Below, piece after piece: positions 33,738 to 41,866 of a stretch of 64,000 nucleotides of DNA. Made by a program: the position numbers and the translations under genes. The DNA comes from Lutibaculum baratangense AMV1 (GTDB lineage Bacteria; Pseudomonadota; Alphaproteobacteria; Rhizobiales; Tepidamorphaceae): positions 1 to 64,000 of the forward strand of contig NZ_AWXZ01000038.1 in NCBI RefSeq assembly GCF_000496075.1, written 5' to 3'. The notes below the pieces were generated by a model. That model saw only the letters and a list, made by a program, of their open reading frames with translations, searched no databases and was not told where the DNA came from. The first letter of the stretch is position 1. Every line of letters begins with the position of its first letter.

Positions 33738-34769
33738 ATGGCTCCCCTGTCGCGGGCCCGCCGGATCGGCGGCGGCACGAATTACTGGCCAGGCTTCGTC
33801 GACGCGATGGCGACGCTTCTGCTCGTCATCATCTTCCTTCTCTCGCTCTTCATGATCGCGCAGTTCTTCCTGAGCCAGGAGATCTCCGGTCGGGACACGG
33901 TGCTGAACCGCCTCAATTCGCAGATCGCGGAGCTGACCGAGCTCCTGGCGCTCGAGCGGGCGACGAGCCGGTCCCTCGACGACCAGCTCGCAAGCCTTCA
34001 GGACAACCTTCTCGCCGCCGAGGCCGAGCGCGACCGGCTGCAGGGCCTCCTCTCGTCGAGCGCCGAGGATGCCGAGACCTCCGGCGGGCGCGTCTCCGCC
34101 CTTCAGGATGAGCTGACGGAAGAGCGCGAGGTGTCGCAGCGCGCCCTCGCGCAGGTCGAGCTCCTGAACCAGCAGATCTCCGCGCTCAGGCGGCAGATCT
34201 CGGCGCTCGAATCGGCGCTCGACGCCTCCGAGCAGGAAGACCAGCAGAGCAAGGCGCGGATCGCCGACCTCGGCCGGCGGCTGAACATCGCGCTCGCCCA
34301 GCGGGTGCAGGAACTGTCGCGCTACCGCTCGGACTTCTTCGGACGGCTGCGCGAGATCCTGAGCCAGCGCTCCGACATCCGCGTCGTGGGCGACCGGTTC
34401 GTCTTCCAGTCGGAGGTTCTCTTCCCGTCCGGGTCGGAGCTCATCAATCCGGCCGGGCAGCAAGAGCTCGCCAAGCTCGCCGAGGCGATCCGCCAGCTCG
34501 AGGGCGAGATCCCCGACGAGATCGCCTGGGTGATCCGGGTCGACGGCCACACCGACGCCCGGCCCATCAACTCGCCGCGCTTCCAGTCGAACTGGGAGCT
34601 CTCGGCTGCCCGCGCGATCTCCGTCGTGCGCTACCTCATCGACGCCGGCGTCTCGCCCGACCATCTCGTCGCCGCGGGCTTCGCCGACAACTATCCCCTG
34701 CAGGAGGGGGACACGGAGGAAGCCTACCGCGCGAACCGGCGGATCGAGCTGAAGCTCACGGAACGCTGA
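33738..34769 (+). CDS. OmpA/MotB-type peptidoglycan-binding membrane protein
   Basis: A 343-residue protein with one N-terminal helix (about 28-45), a long coiled coil (55-190) and a C-terminal OmpA-like domain (about 215-343: VRVDGHTDARPIN-like IRVDGHTDARPIN, SAARAISVVRYLID, NRRIELKL). It forms the stator-like partner of the MotA/TolQ protein upstream, anchoring it to peptidoglycan. Confidence 0.88.
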   Translation: MAPLSRARRIGGGTNYWPGFVDAMATLLLVIIFLLSLFMIAQFFLSQEISGRDTVLNRLNSQIAELTELLALERATSRSLDDQLASLQDNLLAAEAERDRLQGLLSSSAEDAETSGGRVSALQDELTEEREVSQRALAQVELLNQQISALRRQISALESALDASEQEDQQSKARIADLGRRLNIALAQRVQELSRYRSDFFGRLREILSQRSDIRVVGDRFVFQSEVLFPSGSELINPAGQQELAKLAEAIRQLEGEIPDEIAWVIRVDGHTDARPINSPRFQSNWELSAARAISVVRYLIDAGVSPDHLVAAGFADNYPLQEGDTEEAYRANRRIELKLTER

Positions 34770-34785
34770 GGGCCTCCGGGCATCC

Positions 34786-35688
34786 TCAGGCGGAGAACTC
34801 GCGCCGCATCACCTCGATGTGCTCCGGCCCGATGCCGCAGCAGCCGCCGGCGATCGTCGCGCCGCAGCCGATCCACTCGCGCACGAAGCCGAGATAGGCG
34901 GTGGGACCCAGATCCTCCCGCATCCCCGTCACCACGTCCTCGTCCTCCGCCATGTCGCCTTCCGGCGCGAAGGCGTTCGCGTAGACGCCGATCTCCGGCG
35001 CCGCCCCTTCCGCCTGGAAGGCCTTCGACGCGGCGGCAACCGCCCCCGCCATCACTTCCGCGCGGCTGCAGTTGAAGAGGACGGCGGCCGCGCCGAGGCC
35101 GGCCGCGCGGGTGACGGCCTCGCTCACCGGCTCGCCCGACCTCAAGGCAGACGCGACGCCGCTTTCGGCCTCGTCCGACAGCGTGAAGGACAGCCACAAC
35201 GGCCGATCGTCGTGCTCGACCGCCGCCGCGACGGCCTCGGCCTCGGCAATGGAGCTCAGCGTCTCGCCGAGCCAGAGATCGACATGAGGATCGAGCCCGC
35301 GCACGAGCGGGGCGTAGAGCGCGGTCGCCTCGTCGGCCCGGAAGAGGTCGGGCCTGTAGGAGCCGAAGAGCGGCGGCAGCGAACCCGCCACCCTGACCGG
35401 GCGCGACGCCGCCTCCCTCGCCATGGCTGCGAGGCGGGCGGCGAGATCGGCCAGCCGCTCCGCATCCGTCCGGAAGCGCGCCTCGCCGAGGCACGGCGGC
35501 ACGAGCGCGTAGGAGTTCGTCGTGATCACGTCCGCGCCCGCCGCCACGAAGGCCTCGTGCGCCGCGAGGACGTGCTGCGGCGCCTCGATCAGCGCCAGCG
35601 CCGACCATTCCGGCAGCGCGAAGGGCGCGCCCTGCGCCAGGAGCTGCCGGCCCATGCCGCCGTCGAGAATGGTGAGTGCCTTCGTCAT
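34786..35688 (-). CDS. homocysteine S-methyltransferase family protein
   Basis: A 300-residue TIM-barrel methyltransferase. The start ILDGGMGRQLLAQG and VITTNSYALVPP are typical; the zinc-binding cysteine near NCSRAEV and the GGCCGIGPEHI motif at the C-terminus bind Zn and homocysteine. Likely donors are S-methylmethionine or betaine-type methyl donors. ATG 35688 is used; an upstream frame overlaps the vapC region. Confidence 0.9.
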   Translation of the reverse strand: MTKALTILDGGMGRQLLAQGAPFALPEWSALALIEAPQHVLAAHEAFVAAGADVITTNSYALVPPCLGEARFRTDAERLADLAARLAAMAREAASRPVRVAGSLPPLFGSYRPDLFRADEATALYAPLVRGLDPHVDLWLGETLSSIAEAEAVAAAVEHDDRPLWLSFTLSDEAESGVASALRSGEPVSEAVTRAAGLGAAAVLFNCSRAEVMAGAVAAASKAFQAEGAAPEIGVYANAFAPEGDMAEDEDVVTGMREDLGPTAYLGFVREWIGCGATIAGGCCGIGPEHIEVMRREFSA

Positions 35689-35718
35689 GTGCCTCTCCGC
35701 CTTCGTCGCCGACAACGT

Positions 35719-35856
35719 TCAGGCGGCGAGCCAGTTCTCGAGCCGGAGCCCCGGCACCCGCTCGAACTCGCGGGGGTCGGCGGTCACGAGAGGCCGCACA
35801 TCCCGTGGTTTTTCCTTCACAGCCGCAATGACGACATTGGTGTCGAGGGAGATCAT
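35719..35856 (-). pseudogene. vapC: vapC toxin with internal deletion (45 residues left)
   Basis: The frame starts MISLDTNVVIAAVKEKP, the PIN-domain start with the first acidic residue, then jumps directly to LVTADPREFERVPGLRLENW, the C-terminal end of VapC. About 80 residues with the other catalytic acids are missing, without a frameshift. Its ATG overlaps the vapB stop (ATGA), as in intact vapBC. The product cannot be an active nuclease. Confidence 0.8.
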
Positions 35857-36116
35857 CGGTCGAAGGAGGTTTCGTCGTCGGGCGGCATCGGCGGCTGCTG
35901 AGGCCGCCCCTCGGGCAGAAACTCGCCGCCCAGGCTGTCGATCCGGGCGAACACGGCGCGCACATCGTCAGCCGTAGGCGCGACCGGCTCGAGCAGCACG
36001 CCGCGTCCGACCCGGATCACGCGGACTTCGCGGCCCGGCAGGCGGAACTCCTTCGGCAGGCGCACCGCCTGGCTTCCCCCGTGGATGAAGAGCTTCGCCG
36101 TCCCGCTCTCGCTCAT
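35853..36116 (-). CDS. vapB: VapB-type antitoxin
   Basis: An 87-residue AbrB/SpoVT-like antitoxin. TAKLFIHGGSQAVRLPKEFR and GREVRVIRVGRGVLLEP form the swapped-hairpin DNA-binding part; the Glu/Pro-rich C-terminus would bind VapC. The start is ATG 36116. It is retained although the toxin is deleted, so it may survive as a repressor or is decaying. Confidence 0.85.
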   Translation of the reverse strand: MSESGTAKLFIHGGSQAVRLPKEFRLPGREVRVIRVGRGVLLEPVAPTADDVRAVFARIDSLGGEFLPEGRPQQPPMPPDDETSFDR

Positions 36117-36180
36117 CGCCGGCACTCCGACTGTAGATACGCGGCGTATATGCGCCCCTCGGAACGCCCGGCAAGCGGCG

Positions 36181-37473
36181 CTAGAGCCTGTCCCTGAGCG
36201 CGAACCAGCTCATCGCGGCGGCGAGGCTCGGGGCGCGCAGCCATTTGCCGCCCGGAAACGGGGGACAGGGGAAGCGGGCCATCTCGTCGAACTCCGCCGG
36301 CCTGTCGGCGATCGCCTCGGCGATGATCTTGCCCGCATAGGGGGCGATCGTGACGCCCTGCCCCGAATAGCCGCACGAGGCGTAGACGCCCGTCCTCAGG
36401 CGCCTGAGATAGGGCAGCCGGTTGACGGTGACGGCGAGCGTGCCGCCCCAGGCATGGGTGACCTTCACGTCCTTGAGCTGCGGGTAGATTTTCAGCATGT
36501 GCTTCTTCACGAAGGATGCGACGTCGCTCGGCGGCCGGTGCGTGTAGGTCTCGCCGCCGCCGAAGAGGAGCCGCCCGTCCGCCGTCGGGCGCCAGTAGTG
36601 CACGACGAAGCGCGAGTCGGAGATCGCCTCGCCGCCCGGGATGAGCCCGCCGGGGCGACCGGCCCCGATCTGCTCGGTCGCCAGGACGAAGTTGTTGATC
36701 GGCATGACCCGCGCCTCGAGATCGGGATCGAGGCCGGCGAGATATCCGTTGCCCGCGACGAGGATCGTGTCGGCCGTCACGGTGCCCCGCTCCGTGACGA
36801 GGCGGGGGGCGCCGTCCGGGGGGATGGCTGTGACCTTCGTGTTCTCGCAGAGCCGCGCCCCGGCCTTCGCCGCGGCACGGGCGAGGCCCTGCGCGAAGCG
36901 GAGCGGGTGGAGGTGGCCGCCGCACGCGTCCCGCCAGCCGCCGAAATAGACCGGCGTCGACAAGGCCTCCGCCAGCCGCTCGCGCTCCCACCATTCGAGC
37001 CGCTCGTAATTGTAGTGGTCGCGCATCACCTCGACGTGGCGGCGGGCATCCTCCACGTAGCGGCCCTTGTGCATCACGTGGAAGAGGCCCTCGCGAAGGT
37101 CGCAGTCGATGCCGTGCCGGCCTATCAGGTCGCGGACCAGGTAGACGGCCGATTCCGCCATCTCCCAGAGCCTGCGCGCGCGGTCGTAGCCGAAGCGGGC
37201 CTCGAGCCAGTCGACGTCGCGCCGCTGGCCGGTGTGGATCTGCCCGCCGTTGCGGCCGGATGCGCCCCACCCCACCCGGTTCTGCTCGAGGAGAACGACG
37301 TCGAGGCCCTTCTCCGCCAGGTGCAGCGCCGCCGACAGGCCGGTATAGCCGCCGCCGAGGATCGCGACGTCGGCCCGGGCGTCGTCGTCGAGCACGGGGA
37401 AGGCCGGCGCCTCCCCCATCGTCGCGGCGTAGTAGGAGCCTGCGGGATGGTCGGCTGTGTCGGACGACATCAT
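36181..37473 (-). CDS. puuB: FAD-dependent amine oxidase (PuuB-like)
   Basis: A 430-residue DAO-type oxidoreductase: VAILGGGYTGLSAALHLAEK and SGRNGGQIHTGQRRDVDWL bind FAD. The family oxidises gamma-glutamylputrescine to the aldehyde. Neighbouring glutamine-synthetase-like ligases and a putrescine transporter support the polyamine role. It starts 13 bases after the aminotransferase gene. Confidence 0.85.
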   Translation of the reverse strand: MMSSDTADHPAGSYYAATMGEAPAFPVLDDDARADVAILGGGYTGLSAALHLAEKGLDVVLLEQNRVGWGASGRNGGQIHTGQRRDVDWLEARFGYDRARRLWEMAESAVYLVRDLIGRHGIDCDLREGLFHVMHKGRYVEDARRHVEVMRDHYNYERLEWWERERLAEALSTPVYFGGWRDACGGHLHPLRFAQGLARAAAKAGARLCENTKVTAIPPDGAPRLVTERGTVTADTILVAGNGYLAGLDPDLEARVMPINNFVLATEQIGAGRPGGLIPGGEAISDSRFVVHYWRPTADGRLLFGGGETYTHRPPSDVASFVKKHMLKIYPQLKDVKVTHAWGGTLAVTVNRLPYLRRLRTGVYASCGYSGQGVTIAPYAGKIIAEAIADRPAEFDEMARFPCPPFPGGKWLRAPSLAAAMSWFALRDRL

Positions 37474-37486
37474 CGGCGGGCCGCCC

Positions 37487-38875
37487 TCAGCCCATCAGGC
37501 CGCGGCGCCTCAGCTCGGCGAGCGTGTCGTCGAGCGTCTTCCGGGCGAGCGCGACGAGTTGGTCGACCTCGTCGTGGGAGATGACGAGCGGCGGCGCGAT
37601 GATCATGCCGTCGCGCACCGCCCGCATGATGAGGCCGTTGCCGAAGGAGATGTCACGGCACAGCGTGCCGACCTCGCCGGTGTTGGCGAAGCGCTCGCTG
37701 CGGCCGGGCTTCGCGGGCACGAGCTCGAGCGCGCCGACGAGGCCCAGCATCCGCGCCTCGCCGACGAGGGGATGCTCGCCGAGCGCCCGCCAACGCTCCT
37801 GGAGATAGGGACCGATATCCTCCTTCACGCGCTCGACCACACGCTCCTCGCGCATGATCTTCAGGTTCGCGAGCGCCGCGGCGCAGGAGGCGGGGTGGGC
37901 GGAATAGGTGAAGCCATGGAAGAACTCGCCGCCCTCGGCGACGACGTCGGCGACCTTGTCGGAGACCATCACGCCGCCGATCGGCAGGTAGCCGGAGGAG
38001 AGCCCCTTCGCGATAGGCATGAGGTCGGGCTTCAGGCCGTAATGGTCGGAAGCGAACCACTCGCCGGTGCGGCCGAAGCCCGAGATGACCTCGTCGGCGA
38101 CGAAGAGGATGTCCTTGCCGGCGAGGATCTTCTTGACCTCGGGCCAGTAGGTGTCGGGCGGGATGATCACACCGCCGGCGCCCTGGATCGGCTCGGCGAT
38201 GAAGGCCGCGACGTTCTCCTCGCCAATCTCCGCGATCGCCTCGGCGAGCCAGATTGCGGCCTTCTTGCCGAACTCCTCCTTCGACATATCGCCGCCGAGG
38301 TCGAACCAGTAGGGCGGCTCGATGTGGTGGACATCGGGCAGCATGCCGCCCTGTGTGTGCATGCCGCCCATGCCGCCCATCGCGGAGGCCGCGACGGTCG
38401 AGCCGTGATAGCCGAGGCGGCGGCCGATGATGACCTTCTTCTCGGGCCGGCCCATCAGCGCCCAGTAGTGGCGCACGAGGCGGTAGACCGTGTCGTTCGC
38501 CTCCGAGCCCGACCCCGTGAAGAAGACGTGGTTCAGCCCCTCGGGCGTCATCATGGCGAGCTGCTCGGCGAGCTCGACCGCGCCGGGATGCGTCGTCTTG
38601 AAGAAGGTGTTGTAGAACTCTAGCTCGCACATCTGCCGGTGCACCGCGTCGGCGATCTCGCGGCGGCCGTGGCCGATCTGCGAGCACCAGAGCCCGGCCA
38701 TGCCGTCGAGATATTTCTTGCCGTCGAAGTCCCACAGCCAGACGCCCTCGCCGCGCACCATGACGCGGCTGCCCTCGGCCTTAAGCGACTTATAGTCGGT
38801 GAAGGGATGCAGATGGTGCGCGGCGTCCGCGCGCTGGTAATCGGCGGTGGACTGGCGGCGGAGGGTCTCTAGCAT
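37487..38875 (-). CDS. class III aminotransferase, putrescine-type
   Basis: A 462-residue PLP enzyme: TGSGSEANDTVYRL (121-134), FVADEVISGFGRTG and the Schiff-base lysine K290 in PIAKGLSSG. Similar to putrescine- or beta-alanine:pyruvate aminotransferases. It lies in the polyamine cluster directly upstream of the oxidase gene on the same strand. Confidence 0.85.
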   Translation of the reverse strand: MLETLRRQSTADYQRADAAHHLHPFTDYKSLKAEGSRVMVRGEGVWLWDFDGKKYLDGMAGLWCSQIGHGRREIADAVHRQMCELEFYNTFFKTTHPGAVELAEQLAMMTPEGLNHVFFTGSGSEANDTVYRLVRHYWALMGRPEKKVIIGRRLGYHGSTVAASAMGGMGGMHTQGGMLPDVHHIEPPYWFDLGGDMSKEEFGKKAAIWLAEAIAEIGEENVAAFIAEPIQGAGGVIIPPDTYWPEVKKILAGKDILFVADEVISGFGRTGEWFASDHYGLKPDLMPIAKGLSSGYLPIGGVMVSDKVADVVAEGGEFFHGFTYSAHPASCAAALANLKIMREERVVERVKEDIGPYLQERWRALGEHPLVGEARMLGLVGALELVPAKPGRSERFANTGEVGTLCRDISFGNGLIMRAVRDGMIIAPPLVISHDEVDQLVALARKTLDDTLAELRRRGLMG

Positions 38876-38909
38876 CTACCTACCTACTCCGGGAAAGCGT
38901 CGGGTGAAG

Positions 38910-39530
38910 TCAGTTGTGGCGCAGCGTCACGGTGGCGACGCTAGCGCCGATGAGGGCGGTGCCGCCGATCCGGTTGGCGAGCCGCCTCAGGCCGCGCCGG
39001 CCGACGAGCTCGCGTGCCGAGCCGGCCGCGAGGCCGTAGGTCGTGTCGAAGACGGCAGACATGGCCACGAACGTCGCGGCGAGCACGACGACCTGCGGCG
39101 CAAACGGCGCGCCGCGGTCGATGAACTGCGGCAGGAACGCCAGGAAGAAGGCGATCGTCTTCGGGTTGAGCGCGGTGACGGCGAAGGCGTGGACGAACAT
39201 GCGCCGGCCGTCATGCGCGTCGACCGCCTCGGCCTCGAAGCCCCCGGGACGCTCCCGCCACAGCTTGATGCCGAGCCACAGGAGGTAGGCCGCGCCGACC
39301 CACTTCAGAATCGTGAAGAGCACTGCGGACGTGGCCAGGAGGGCGCCGAGCCCGAGCAGGGCGCCGAGAATGCACACGAGGTTGCCGAGCGCCACCCCGG
39401 GCATGGCGAACAGGACGGAGCGGCGGCCGCGCGCGAGGCCGTAGCCGACGAGCATCATCACCGTCGGACCCGGTATCAGCATCAGAACCGTCGAGGCCGC
39501 CACGAAGGCGAGCCAGCTTTCGAAGCTCAT
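38910..39530 (-). CDS. LysE/RhtB family exporter
   Basis: A 206-residue membrane protein with about six helices and the family motif GPTVMMLVGYGLARG near the first helix. LysE-type carriers export amino acids or amines. It sits between the aminotransferase and the ligase genes, so it may export an excess of a polyamine or its amino-acid product. ATG 39530 chosen. Confidence 0.85.
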   Translation of the reverse strand: MSFESWLAFVAASTVLMLIPGPTVMMLVGYGLARGRRSVLFAMPGVALGNLVCILGALLGLGALLATSAVLFTILKWVGAAYLLWLGIKLWRERPGGFEAEAVDAHDGRRMFVHAFAVTALNPKTIAFFLAFLPQFIDRGAPFAPQVVVLAATFVAMSAVFDTTYGLAAGSARELVGRRGLRRLANRIGGTALIGASVATVTLRHN

Positions 39531-39609
39531 CGCACCAACTCCTCCCGCCATGGCACGGGCCGTCGCCGCTCCCGCCGCCGCATCCAATGCAAATCCGAGC
39601 CGCGAGAGC

Positions 39610-41004
39610 TCACACGTTCATCAGCAGGTATTCGCGCTCCCACGGGCTGATCACCCGCATGAAGGTCTCGAACTCCTCCTGCTTGATCCGCGAGAAGACC
39701 TTCACGAAGCCCTCGCCGAAGAGCTCGGCCAGCGGCTCGCACTCCTCGAAGAGCGCCACCGCCTCGAGCAGGCCGCGCGGCAGGTCGTATGGCAGATGCC
39801 GGGCACTCCCCTCGATGGGCTCTGTCGGCTTCAACCCTTCCTTGATGCCGAGCCAGCCGCAGGCGAGCGACGCCGCGATCGCGAGATAGGGGTTGGCGTC
39901 CGACGACGGCACGCGGTTCTCGATCCGCCGCGCTGCCGGCGAGGAATAGGGCACGCGGATGCCGACGGTCCGGTTGTCATGCCCCCACTGGATGTTGATC
40001 GGCGCGGCCGTGTAGCGCAGGAGCCGGCGGTAGGAATTCACGTGCGGCGCCATCATCGCCATGACGGCCGGCAGGTACGTCTGAAGCCCCGCGATATAGC
40101 TGTAGAAGGTGTCCGTCGCCTCGCCGTCCGGGCCGGAGAAGATGTTCTCGCCCTTCGCGTCGACGATCGACTGGTGGATGTGCATGGCGCTGCCGGGCTC
40201 GCGGGCGATCGGCTTGGCCATGAAGGTCGCATAGATGTCGTGGCGCAGCGCCGCCTCGCGGATCGTGCGCTTGAACATGAAGACCTGGTCGGCGAGGTCG
40301 AGCGCGTCGCCGTGGCGCAGGTTGATCTCCATCTGCGCCGCGCCCTCCTCGTGGATGAGCGTCTCGATCTCGAGGCCCTGGTCCGCCGTGAAGGAGTAGA
40401 TGTCGTCGAAGAGCGGGTCGAACTCGTTCATCGCGGTGATCGAGTAGGAGGAGCGCCCGAACTCGGCGCGGCCCGACCGCCCGACCGGCGGCTCGAGGGG
40501 GTAGTCGGGGTCGGTGTTCGGCTTGACGAGGTAGAATTCTATCTCCGGAGCCACCACCGGATGCCAGCCCTGCTCCTCGAAGAAGGAGATGACCCGGCGA
40601 AGCACGTGGCGCGGCGACAACTCGACCGGCCGCCCGTCGCGGTGGACAGCATCATGAATGATCTGCGCCGTAGGGTCCTGCTCCCACGGGGTAAGGCACA
40701 GCGTGGAATAGTCGGGCACGAAGACGAGATCGCCGTCGGCGGGATCGATGACGTCGATCCCCGTCAGGTCGGGATAGTCGCCCGATATGGTCTGGAAGAA
40801 GATCGAGCCCGGCATGGTCATCGCCGCACCGTCGAGGAACTTGCCGGCCGGCATCAGCTTGCCACGCGGCACGCCGGCGACATCCGGAACGAGGCACTCG
40901 ACCTCCTCGACCCGGCGTGCCGCCATCCAGGCGCGCGCCTCGTCGGCGGTCCTCACTCCACGCAGCGATTCGACTGCGCGCTTTTCGACCCGTCTCGTTG
41001 CCAT
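39610..41004 (-). CDS. puuA: glutamine-synthetase family gamma-glutamylputrescine ligase (PuuA-like)
   Basis: A 464-residue ligase of the glutamine-synthetase fold: PDVAGVPRGKLMPAGKFLDG, FFEEQGWHPVVAPEIEFYLV, EEGAAQMEINL and FMAKPIAREPGSAMHIHQS. It would attach glutamate to putrescine. The start is ATG 41004; a GTG at 41079 lies inside the TTGTGATCACAA operator. The gene lies downstream of the GntR gene. Confidence 0.85.
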   Translation of the reverse strand: MATRRVEKRAVESLRGVRTADEARAWMAARRVEEVECLVPDVAGVPRGKLMPAGKFLDGAAMTMPGSIFFQTISGDYPDLTGIDVIDPADGDLVFVPDYSTLCLTPWEQDPTAQIIHDAVHRDGRPVELSPRHVLRRVISFFEEQGWHPVVAPEIEFYLVKPNTDPDYPLEPPVGRSGRAEFGRSSYSITAMNEFDPLFDDIYSFTADQGLEIETLIHEEGAAQMEINLRHGDALDLADQVFMFKRTIREAALRHDIYATFMAKPIAREPGSAMHIHQSIVDAKGENIFSGPDGEATDTFYSYIAGLQTYLPAVMAMMAPHVNSYRRLLRYTAAPINIQWGHDNRTVGIRVPYSSPAARRIENRVPSSDANPYLAIAASLACGWLGIKEGLKPTEPIEGSARHLPYDLPRGLLEAVALFEECEPLAELFGEGFVKVFSRIKQEEFETFMRVISPWEREYLLMNV

Positions 41005-41069
41005 GCCACCGCCCGGCGCCCCCCGTTCGCGGGCGCCCGATCCTCCGCCTGCTCGTGTGAGAGGAGATT

Positions 41070-41081
41070 TTGTGATCACAA
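41070..41081. promoter_or_regulatory. GntR/FCD-type operator TTGTGATCACAA
   Basis: A perfect 12-bp palindrome. It contains the TGA stop codon of the GntR regulator gene (41076-41078) and lies 66 bases before the puuA-like start. A second site with the same core is at 41812-41823, upstream of the divergent regulator and ligase genes. Confidence 0.65.
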
Positions 41082-41792
41082 TCCACCCCGAGTCAATGCC
41101 GCCTCCCCCTGCCCGGTCTCCGGGGCATCCGCCTGGAGCGAGCCGCCGGTCATCAGGCCCATCCCCTCGCGGATGTCGTCGCGGATGGCGAGCGCCAGCG
41201 CCTCCGCATCGCCACCCTCGATGGCGCGAATGGCCGCCTCGTGGTGGTCCACGACCCAGTTCGTGCCGATCCGACCGTAGACGACCCGCATGAAGGGGCC
41301 GATGCGCAGCCAGAGGCTCTCGATGAGGGGCACCAGAACAGCCGAGCCGCAGGCCCTGTAGATCGTGAAATGGAAGGCATGGTTGGCCGCGACATAACCC
41401 TCGACGTTTCCGAGCTGCAAGTGCTGCTCCAGTTCGTCGTCCGTGCGCCGGAGCCGCGCGACCGCCTTCCGGTCGATTCCAGCGAGAGCGCGCCGCGCCG
41501 CCTCCGGCTCCAGCGCCTCCCGAGCGAAGACGAGCTCCGCGATGTCCCGAGGCGTCATCTCCGGGACCGAGACGCGCCGGTTCGCCTTCATCTCCAGCGC
41601 GCGCTCCGCGACGAGCCTGCCGACCGCCTCACGGACCGGCATCGGGCTGACGCCCAGCTCAGCGGCCAGCCCCCGAAGCGTCACGCTGCGCCCCGGCGCC
41701 ATCCGCCCGCCGATGAGGCGCGCGCGAAGCTCGCGGTATACCCGGTCGTGCGCGGTCTGGCGCAGTGCTTCGGCCGGCTCCGTCTGGCCCAA
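41076..41792 (-). CDS. GntR-family regulator, FCD type
   Basis: A 238-residue repressor: winged helix-turn-helix near 25-70 (GRSVTLRGLAAELGVSPMPV, REAVGRL) and an FCD effector domain (about 90-215) with HFTIYRACGS. FCD regulators sense small carboxylic or amino acids. It is read away from the second ligase gene and toward the puuA-like gene, and palindromes on both flanks fit autoregulation plus control of both ligases. Confidence 0.88.
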   Translation of the reverse strand: MGQTEPAEALRQTAHDRVYRELRARLIGGRMAPGRSVTLRGLAAELGVSPMPVREAVGRLVAERALEMKANRRVSVPEMTPRDIAELVFAREALEPEAARRALAGIDRKAVARLRRTDDELEQHLQLGNVEGYVAANHAFHFTIYRACGSAVLVPLIESLWLRIGPFMRVVYGRIGTNWVVDHHEAAIRAIEGGDAEALALAIRDDIREGMGLMTGGSLQADAPETGQGEAALTRGGL

Positions 41793-41811
41793 GTTGACAG
41801 CCCTCCGGGAA

Positions 41812-41823
41812 GCGTGATCACAA
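41812..41823. promoter_or_regulatory. second operator-like site (GTGATCACAA)
   Basis: GCGTGATCACAA matches the operator at 41070-41081 in 10 of 12 positions and keeps the GTGATCAC core. It lies 20 bases upstream of the GntR start (41792) and 44 bases before the ligase start (41867), in the divergent promoter. Confidence 0.55.
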
Positions 41824-41866
41824 TTCGAAGCTTAGACAAACCGTCAAAACGAGGCAACGGCCGGAG

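Noticed and set aside
32460-34664. 734-codon frame antisense to the MotA/TolQ and OmpA-like genes
   Set aside because: Repetitive Glu/Arg/Leu composition complementary to a coiled coil; no independent evidence.
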